60,857 bases of DNA from Gemmata massiliana (GTDB lineage: Bacteria; Planctomycetota; Planctomycetia; Gemmatales; Gemmataceae), in NCBI GenBank assembly GCA_000531095.1, contig HG799463.1:541781-602637 (forward strand), given 5' to 3'. A model generated the notes under the pieces. It was not told the origin of the DNA and did not search any database. It saw nothing but the letters and a program-made list of their open reading frames with translations. The number at the start of each line of letters is the position of its first letter. The stretch's first letter is position 1. The translations under genes and the position numbers were made by a program. This document shows positions 55,061-60,857 of the stretch, piece after piece.

Positions 55061-56866
55061 CGGCGGACCGCGCGGATCGCTTGCAGCCCGTCCTTCGACT
55101 TGTACTCCCAAACGATCTCACCCGACGGGTCCACCTCGATCGCGCGCCCCGAGCCCCCGTTGCCGTAGTACATGAACCCGATGAGGGTGTTCCCGTTCGG
55201 CAAGCGCTGGCACGACGACGCATTTGTTGGTGTCGTACTTCCAGACTTCCTTGCTGGTTTTTAGATCGTTACTCGACACGCGGTTGGACTCGCACACCAG
55301 GATCTTGTCGTCGCCCACCGAGTCGATGGACTGGTACTGTTGGAACCGGCCCAGGGTGAGCGGTTTGCCGACCTCTTTTCCGTCCTTCGCGCCGACGCGG
55401 AAGACGTTGGGCTGGTTGTTACCGTTGAACTGGGTGATGAACACCACGTCGCCGTTCGGCATCCGGTGCCCGCCCATGATGTCGTACTGCTGGCGCGTGT
55501 AGAGCCAGACCTGTTTCATGTTCTTGTCGTACTGCACCACCTGGTTGCGCGACACCACGACCATCCCGCCGTCCGACACGAGGTCGATGTTGAGGGGGTA
55601 GTTCACGCTCGTGCTCTTCACGATGCGCCCGGTGGAGTCGCGCTCGGTGAGGCGGTTCGCGTTCTGTTCGGCGATGATGTAGTTGCCGTTGGGGAGCTTC
55701 TTCACGTCCGTCGGGTACGTCAACTGGTTGACGCCCTCGGCGCCGATCTTCACTTTCTCCTTCTGGTCCGGTCCCAGGGTCACGAGCTGGAACCGGCCGA
55801 AGTTGACGTCCTGCTCGATAATGTCGGTGTACCCGGTGATGCGCGGGGTGAACGCGAACGCCACGAGATCGAAGCCGTTGGCCTTCTCTTTCCACCACCC
55901 GGCCCAGGCGTCCTTGGCCTTCGTGAGGGATTCTTCCGATTTACCGAACCGCGCGTTGGGCTTGCCGTCCCCGGCCGCCTGGAGGAGGAACTCTTCGAGC
56001 TGCCAGATCCGGCCCCGGGGCAACTTGGGGATCATGTCGATGAGCGCGGGGACGAACTCCTTTTCGCGACTGGTGAGCAGCAGCGCCCACGTCCCGCGGA
56101 ACTTGGCGTCCACGTCGGGCTCTTTGGCCAGGGCCGCTTTCACGAGCGGGAAGGCGTCCTTGATGCGGATGCGCTCCGCGGCCGGACCGCCCTCGATGAG
56201 CGCGACGTAGGCCGCGGACCGGCAGAGGACCGACTTGTCGTCGAGCGCCTTGACGAGCGCGGGCTCGGCCTTGCCGCCACGGACCGCGAGTGCGACCAGT
56301 GCGACCTGAATCTCTTCGGCCACTTCGTCCGAGTCCGCCAGCGGGAGGAACCCGAGGAGCGCGGCCGCGGCCCCGTCCGGCTTCAGTTTCGCGAGGGCGC
56401 GGGCGGTGGCGACCGCGACCCGGGAGTGCGGCACCTTCTCCATGCGCTTGAGCGCTTGCCGCGCCCGGTACGCGACCTCGGCGTCCGTGTTCTTTTCGGC
56501 CGTCTTCAGCGGCCCGATCGCGGCGGGGCCGAACCTCTCGACATCGGCGGTCGCCTTCACGCGCTCCTCGAAATCGTCGGCCCCGAACCGGGCAATGACC
56601 TCACCGATCTTGTGCTGGTCCTCTTCGGTGAGCGTGCGCTGCTTCAAGTAGTCGATGAGCGGTCCCGCTTCGGTCGCGGACAGCCCGACTTCCTTGAGCG
56701 CGGACTCGTCGGTCAGTTGGGTGTTCGTGGTGGTAGTCGTTCCACCGGCTATTGGGCGGGCCGGGCGCTTGATCGGCACCGGAACGGGGTCGTCCCCGCG
56801 GACCGGAACGAGCAGCAGCGCGGCGAGCGGCAGTGCGACGGCGAACAGCATCCCGTGGCGACGCAT
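55057..56866 (-). pseudogene. Exported HEAT-repeat plus beta-propeller protein, frameshifted near the C-terminus
   Basis: About 602 residues once the frame is repaired. Signal peptide MRRHGMLFAVALPLAALLLV. A HEAT-like helical half follows (AIGPLKTAEKNTDAEVAYRA; DDKSVLCRSAAYVALIEGG), then a propeller half similar to aryl-sulfotransferase or PQQ-type repeats (LPNGNYIIAEQNANRLTERD; YDIMGGHRMPNGDVVFITQF). The frame breaks near 55210: after NKCVVV the adjacent frame gives QRLPNGNTLIGFMYYGNGG and ends EYKSKDGLQAIRAVRR at TAG 55057-55059, the expected final blade. One extra base there explains it; most likely a sequencing error. Binding or scaffold function outside the cytoplasm. Confidence 0.75.
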
Positions 56867-57024
56867 GGCGGTCTCCGGGGTAGACGGGCAACGACGCTTT
56901 AACTAATCTACGCACTCCCCGGGACGAGGGGAACGTGTTTTCCACCCGCGGGCGAGGGGTGCCTAGGAAGAGAATCAAAAAGTAGACTTGCCCGTAGCGG
57001 AACGCGGATTAAAATCTCTGAGAC

Positions 57025-57095
57025 GCGGGATTGGTATATCGGTTGTGCCCAGCCTTCCCAAGGCTGTGAGACGAGTTCGACTCTCGTATCCCGCT
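57025..57095 (+). tRNA. tRNA-Gly (anticodon CCC)
   Basis: Acceptor arms GCGGGAT (57025-57031) and ATCCCGC pair, with discriminator T at 57095. The anticodon stem CAGCC/GGCTG holds loop TTCCCAA, so anticodon CCC. The T-arm contains GTTCGAC. No CCA is encoded. A run of Ts follows and serves as terminator. The 3' side opens into a region with few native-looking genes. Confidence 0.93.
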
Positions 57096-57301
57096 TTTTT
57101 AAGTCCTTGATAAATCAGGACTTACGGCAGTGTTTGCTGCGGACATTTTTTGCGGACAAATTCGGTAAGAATTTCGGTACACTTTGCCACCTCGATTCCG
57201 ACTTCATCAACCACACCTCGTTCCACCCCACGACAAGAATCCTCGCTGACACCGGTCAGTTGGTCGTTACGCCGTCACTCTTAGCCGAGGGTGCCATGTA
57301 G

Positions 57302-57532
57302 GGCCAGCGACAAAACACCGTCACCGAAGCCCTGTCCGTCACGACCGGCGTGGCCTCGTCCGCCGCTCGGCCAGTCATTGTCCTCACGCTACGGCCGACC
57401 ACCGCCTCGGGTTGGGGCCACTTCAACTTCTCGTTGCACCCCGACAACGCTCGCTCGCTCCTCGACCGGCTGACCTGGGTGCTGACCCCGGCCGAGTTCG
57501 ACCGTCGAGACGAGGATGAATCTCTGTCGTAG
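57302..57532 (+). pseudogene. Possible small ORF in a gene-poor stretch
   Basis: A frame with coding character (VIVLTLRPTTASGWGHFNFS, LHPDNARSLLDRLTWVLTPA, ending DEDESLS) directly after an in-frame stop at 57299-57301. GTG 57350 is a possible start. It may be a degraded gene of mobile origin. The rest of 57096-57951 shows a small AAGTCC/GGACTT inverted repeat just after the tRNA and degenerate repeats near 57850-57920, but no gene I can support. Confidence 0.3.
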
Positions 57533-57951
57533 CCGTTCCTGGGTTCGGCATCGGATCATCCGGTCGGCGAGTGCGACACACGTCCTGAATCGGGCTGCCG
57601 TTCGAGAGGGAGACATCAAGCTGTTCGACCCGGAAACTCATCGCCGGAACGCCAACCGTGTGCCGATCTGGGCGTAGCTCATATTTGACGCCATTTTGAC
57701 TGGTGAGGACGATCCCTCGGCGGTCGCCGAATGGCAAGAGTCGCAAGTCCTTGTTTTACGGCAGATGCGTACCGACCTGGGGACGCCCGGATATTTGACG
57801 CCAGCTTGATGCGGAACTACCGATCCCCAAAAGCACCCGAGTTGGAGGGGACATGACGAGGTACATGAAGGGGTACATGTTGAGGCCCAACTTCAGGCCC
57901 ATGACGAGGCCCATGTTCTGAACGATACTCGGCTGGTGACGAGAGCAAAGT

Positions 57952-58563
57952 TCATCCCACCCGTCGTACCACCACGAGCCACGCCTTCGGGCCACCCTCG
58001 CTGAACGAGATGTCCTTCGGGTCGGGTCGAACCTCGAACCGGGTCGGCTCGACAGACTCGATTGTCCAGCCTTCGCCGAAGGCGTCCTCAATCTCCTGCT
58101 TCGACACACGCCTCGGTCCTTGCTCGCCCGGCTCGGCGTCCGAGAAGCAGAGCAGGAACAGCCGCCCGCCCGGCTTCAGCACCGACGCCAGCCCCTCGAC
58201 GTATCGTCGTCGGTCGTCGTCGCCGAAGACGTGGAACAGCCCGCTGTCGATCACGCTGTCAAAAACCTCGGGCAACCCCCTCAGGGCCAGGGCGTCCATG
58301 ACCAGGAAGGTCGCCGTCACGCCACGCTCGGTGGCTTTCGCCTTCGCCCGCTGGATCGGCTCGGCGAGGAAGTCGATGCCCGTGACCTTCTGGCCCCGGC
58401 TGGCGAAGTACAGGGCGTTCTCGCCTGTACCGCACCCGGAGTCGAGGATCGACCCGGTGATCCGGTCGGCCACGTCGAGGAACACCTTCTGCGGCCTGCC
58501 GATCTCCCAGCGGGGCTGCCCAGCGTAGATGTTCTCAAACGTGCTGCGGTCAACGACTGCCAT
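57952..58563 (-). CDS. Class I SAM-dependent methyltransferase
   Basis: 203 residues. Motif I SILDSGCGTGENALYFASRG with the acidic residue in GQKVTGIDFL, motif II-like FDSVIDSGLFHVF and motif III LKPGGRLFLLCFSD. The N-terminus ENIYAGQPRWEIGRPQKVFL is like the thiopurine methyltransferase/TehB-like group (W-x-x-G-P). It methylates a small molecule from SAM; the substrate is unknown. Located in the accessory region after the tRNA, with divergent transcription from the next gene. Confidence 0.88.
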   Translation of the reverse strand: MAVVDRSTFENIYAGQPRWEIGRPQKVFLDVADRITGSILDSGCGTGENALYFASRGQKVTGIDFLAEPIQRAKAKATERGVTATFLVMDALALRGLPEVFDSVIDSGLFHVFGDDDRRRYVEGLASVLKPGGRLFLLCFSDAEPGEQGPRRVSKQEIEDAFGEGWTIESVEPTRFEVRPDPKDISFSEGGPKAWLVVVRRVG

Positions 58564-58669
58564 AGCTCACTCCACCTTCGACCCGACGCCTTGTTGTCGA
58601 GTATTTTATCGTGTGACGGTGCGACTCGGCCCTTACCGGGTAGTCGGGTTGATGCAGGGGAGTCGATCC

Positions 58670-59341
58670 ATGAGCGACATCCACAACCTTGAACGACAAC
58701 TCAGGACCGCCGAAGAACGGCGTCAGCAGGCAATTGCCGCCCTTGCCCCGAAGCACCAGGGCGGTGAGTGGGAGGAGTACCACGCCGCCCATCAAGAAGT
58801 CCTTCGGCTCGAACGTCTCGTGGCGGCGGCGAAGGGCGAAGAGTACGCAGAACCGTGCGACTTCCCGCTGAAGTGGGACGCTGGCGCTCCCATGCCGCAC
58901 CTGTTGGTGAACGACAACCGGGCGCTGCTGGCGTTCCTCCTGAATGAGCCGGACCCGGCCTGGGACGGGAGCCACGTCACCATCAAGAGTCCCGCCGACG
59001 AGCAGCCGGAACCGCTGGACTTGGTCGAGTTCGTCGGCTGCATCTCGGCGAGGCTGGGTGCGCCAAACGACGAAGTGTTCGAGGGCCACCCGCTCAACGG
59101 CAGAGGGTTGGAAGGCTATACAGCACAGCGGGTGGTGAACTCCCGTTGGTTGAAGGAACTCGAAGCGATCAACAGCGCCCACCGCTGCTACCGGCCCGAA
59201 AGCTGCCGGGAGCGGACCCACTTCATCTTCTGGTTCCACGACTCCACGTTCGAGTGCGTGGCCCGGTCGTTCAAGGAGGAGACGCACCGGACAAGCATGA
59301 AGACGCTGCTCGGCCTGATGGTTGAGCGGCTGATCGCCTGA
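58670..59341 (+). CDS. Conserved hypothetical protein
   Basis: 223 residues from ATG 58670 (MSDIHNLERQLRTAEERRQQ) after AGGGGAG. A short N-terminal coiled coil precedes a mixed domain with CDFPLKWDAGAPMPHLLVND and a conserved-looking end, RTHFIFWFHDSTFECVARSF. I have seen this end block in other bacterial hypotheticals but know no function. It stands in the post-tRNA region. The same frame stays open after its TGA. Confidence 0.7.
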   Translation: MSDIHNLERQLRTAEERRQQAIAALAPKHQGGEWEEYHAAHQEVLRLERLVAAAKGEEYAEPCDFPLKWDAGAPMPHLLVNDNRALLAFLLNEPDPAWDGSHVTIKSPADEQPEPLDLVEFVGCISARLGAPNDEVFEGHPLNGRGLEGYTAQRVVNSRWLKELEAINSAHRCYRPESCRERTHFIFWFHDSTFECVARSFKEETHRTSMKTLLGLMVERLIA

Positions 59342-59533
59342 AGTCCCAACTCCGGCGACCTGCACGACCTTCCGCTTGTGGAGCCGACTCACCTTGTCCG
59401 AGTGCCTTACCGCTTCGATCAGTTCCCCGACAAACCGATCTCCTCCGCATTGTCCGTTGTCCTCCTCCTGTCGAGTGATTGGGACGGCTTCGACTCCCCA
59501 CAGGCCAAGAATGCTGCCCTGTGGCTTGCGTAA
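59342..59533 (+). other. In-frame coding-like tail after a stop codon
   Basis: Directly after the TGA of the preceding gene the same frame continues for 63 codons with protein-like sequence (LHDLPLVEPTHLVRVPYRFD, SSDWDGFDSPQAKNAALWLA) to TAA 59531-59533. It may be a fragment of a once longer or separate gene. No start codon or ribosome site is seen. Nothing else is visible before the promoter at 59578. Confidence 0.35.
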
Positions 59534-59577
59534 AGACTGGCTAGAAAAGCACTTCTGCGCAAATCAAGAAAAAGCGG

Positions 59578-59605
59578 TTGACAGCGGCATCTGATTCGGC
59601 ATAAT
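59578..59605 (+). promoter_or_regulatory. Near-consensus sigma-70 promoter
   Basis: TTGACA (59578-59583), 16-bp spacer, CATAAT (59600-59605), followed 39 bases later by the start codon of the next gene. AT-rich against the window's background. Confidence 0.65.
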
Positions 59606-59644
59606 TTGAACCTACAGATTTTGAACGTCCAAAAGGAGAGAATC

Positions 59645-60154
59645 ATGCCGCTCGCTCAAGACTTCGCCCAGGATCACCAGGGTCGCCGCTTCGCCGACGT
59701 GATGAACGACACCCGCATCTCGTTCCCGGCGATCCTGACGTTCTTCGAGGACGCCGCCCGCCAACAACGGCTGGTCGATAGCGAACTCCACCACGACCGG
59801 CCGGCCTTGGCCGGGGTGGTGCGAGAGCTTGAACACCGGCAGGACGTGGACCAGTTCTTCCGCACCAACGACGGGCATGTGACCACCCGCTTCCGTCAGG
59901 CCGTGGGCGTCGTCGTGCGGATCATCATGGAGTCGAAGGGCTGGCGCACGACGGGCCGGAAGGGGTCGCTCGGCGTGCGGGCGAAAGTGCCGTCCCGGAC
60001 GACGACCGCCGGGGCGTACCACAACACGGGCGGCTTGGCCGTGTGGTTCACCCGTGCGGAGCGCTACGAACTCGTCGCCGGGTCGCCGTTCCGCTCCGTC
60101 GAGGACCGAGCCGCCGAGATCGAACTGACGACCGGAACGATGGCGTTCGAGTGA
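59645..60154 (+). CDS. Hypothetical protein in the accessory region
   Basis: 169 residues. ATG 59645 preceded by AAAGGAGAG, a strong ribosome site, and a near-consensus promoter. Helical N-terminal half (ILTFFEDAARQQRLVDSELH, LAGVVRELEHRQDVDQFFRT) followed by a basic part (SKGWRTTGRKGSLGVRAKVP) and a short beta region. No recognised family. A hairpin at 60170-60207 follows the stop. Confidence 0.7.
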   Translation: MPLAQDFAQDHQGRRFADVMNDTRISFPAILTFFEDAARQQRLVDSELHHDRPALAGVVRELEHRQDVDQFFRTNDGHVTTRFRQAVGVVVRIIMESKGWRTTGRKGSLGVRAKVPSRTTTAGAYHNTGGLAVWFTRAERYELVAGSPFRSVEDRAAEIELTTGTMAFE

Positions 60155-60169
60155 GATGGTAGAAGAGGA

Positions 60170-60207
60170 CTACGGCCTCGCCGCTTGCAACGGCGGCAAG
60201 GCCGTAG
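60170..60207 (+). terminator. Hairpin terminator
   Basis: CTACGGCCTCGCCG (60170-60183) pairs with the arm CGGCGGCAAGGCCGTAG ending at 60207. Located 16 bp after the stop of the preceding gene; no marked T-tract. Confidence 0.6.
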
Positions 60208-60255
60208 ACTCTCAGAATACACGACCAGGATCGCAACTGCGGGAGGTACTACCCG

Positions 60256-60786
60256 ATGGACGAATACGAAAAACGCCAGTTCGTTGAAGACGTGATGCAC
60301 AAGCTCATGGAGCATCACGAGAAGACCCACACCCTCGATCTCGCAGACGAACGCTTGCTGGGAACCAGAATTCGGATCGTCTCCGATGACGGCCGCTGGC
60401 TAGAAATTGAACTGCTCGACAGCAAGGCCGGGAAAGTGCGGCTGACGAGTGGTGAGATGTTCGCCATGAAGGGTGGCACGTTTCGGGCAAATGACTCCCA
60501 TCAAGATCAGACCGTGGAGGGGCGGATCGTTGGCTCCCTGAAAAATGTCGGACCACTCCCGTCCCACGACGGCGACATGCAAATACTGGATGGGATACGA
60601 TTGAATCCCTCCGTCACGTTGGCAACAGGCGAAATCTTGCCACTCACAGTGAAGCACTGGCATGTACTGATCTACGAAGTCGGCAACGAGCTACGAGTTC
60701 TGAACGGTGCGTGTGCTGTCACCATGACACTCGCATCTGGCAAGGTATTAGATGGCATTCACGATAGGTGTGAATTCGTAGTGTAG
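60256..60786 (+). CDS. Hypothetical protein in the accessory region
   Basis: 176 residues from ATG 60256, with GGGAGG about nine bases before. A helical, acidic start (MDEYEKRQFVEDVMHKLMEH) is followed by a beta-rich body (RIRIVSDDGRWLEIELLDSK; VLIYEVGNELRVLNGACAVT). No family recognised. Next to it at the window edge a transposase-like start is seen. Confidence 0.7.
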   Translation: MDEYEKRQFVEDVMHKLMEHHEKTHTLDLADERLLGTRIRIVSDDGRWLEIELLDSKAGKVRLTSGEMFAMKGGTFRANDSHQDQTVEGRIVGSLKNVGPLPSHDGDMQILDGIRLNPSVTLATGEILPLTVKHWHVLIYEVGNELRVLNGACAVTMTLASGKVLDGIHDRCEFVV

Positions 60787-60817
60787 GTGTACGAACCTGG
60801 CCCTCGTGGATACTCCG

Positions 60818-60857
60818 ATGATCGCGCGTCTGGATCACTTGCGGAAGCACCCGATCG
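60818..60857 (+). CDS. Possible transposase N-terminus (cut by window end)
   Basis: ATG 60818 opens MIARLDHLRKHPI and the frame is still open at the last base. This short start resembles the N-terminus of IS5-like planctomycete transposases (LARLD-LR-HP), but thirteen residues are weak evidence. Confidence 0.35.
   Translation, partial: MIARLDHLRKHPI

Overview
The window looks like chromosome of a Gemmata-type planctomycete (family Gemmataceae). The reasons are high GC, the DUF1552/DUF1592 cytochrome pair, many small lipoproteins, a Hanks-type kinase with a sensor domain, sialate-O-acetylesterase-like exoproteins, AsmA-like, HEAT and WD40 proteins, and many palindromic repeats. This is inference from gene content; no rRNA is present to place it.

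Layout. 1-3.5 kb: a cut-off ISAs1-type transposase, small lipoprotein and membrane genes, and a 122-bp MITE-like element with a target duplication. 3.8-6 kb: a papain-like cysteine protease next to a ribosomal protein bL27 domain fused to a long coiled coil. 6.2-15.2 kb: an exopolysaccharide export protein, an unlisted 41-residue lipoprotein, a frameshifted IS630 element, large exported SASA-type proteins and a graveyard of transposase and AraC remnants. 15.3-19.2 kb: a widespread hypothetical protein, DinB, and ahcY under an S-adenosylhomocysteine riboswitch. 19.2-32.7 kb: minus-strand genes for an SDR, a nucleoside deoxyribosyltransferase-like protein, the DUF1552/DUF1592 pair, an RND pump with its adaptor, a GNAT and an SPL-type radical SAM protein. 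33-42.5 kb: plus-strand prkA, SRP RNA, SMI1-like, DUF444, two small genes, a Ser/Thr kinase fused to a urea/amide-binding (UrtA-like) sensor, SpoVR and a small partner, closed by a terminator. 42.9-57 kb: membrane, hydrolase, AsmA-like, WD40 and HEAT genes, the folP-proA pair and a secreted glutathione peroxidase. 57.0 kb onward: tRNA-Gly(CCC) followed by a sparse accessory region with a methyltransferase, three hypotheticals and a possible transposase start.

The most attractive candidate for an undescribed system is the 33-42.5 kb cluster. PrkA, DUF444 (YeaH-like) and SpoVR (YcgB-like) are a known conserved trio tied to starvation in enterobacteria. Here a membrane kinase whose outer part resembles urea/short-chain amide binding proteins sits between DUF444 and SpoVR, which suggests a direct nitrogen-compound sensor for the module. 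The bL27-coiled-coil fusion beside a cysteine protease is the second candidate.

Data quality matters here. A 42-bp stretch inside folP matches, with one mismatch, the lox-based linker used in 454 Titanium paired-end libraries, and it replaces the codons of the conserved N-terminal DHPS motif. At least seven genes carry small indels, mostly in C/G runs or repeated bases, including essential ahcY. These are best read as sequencing errors in a 454-derived assembly, not as biology.
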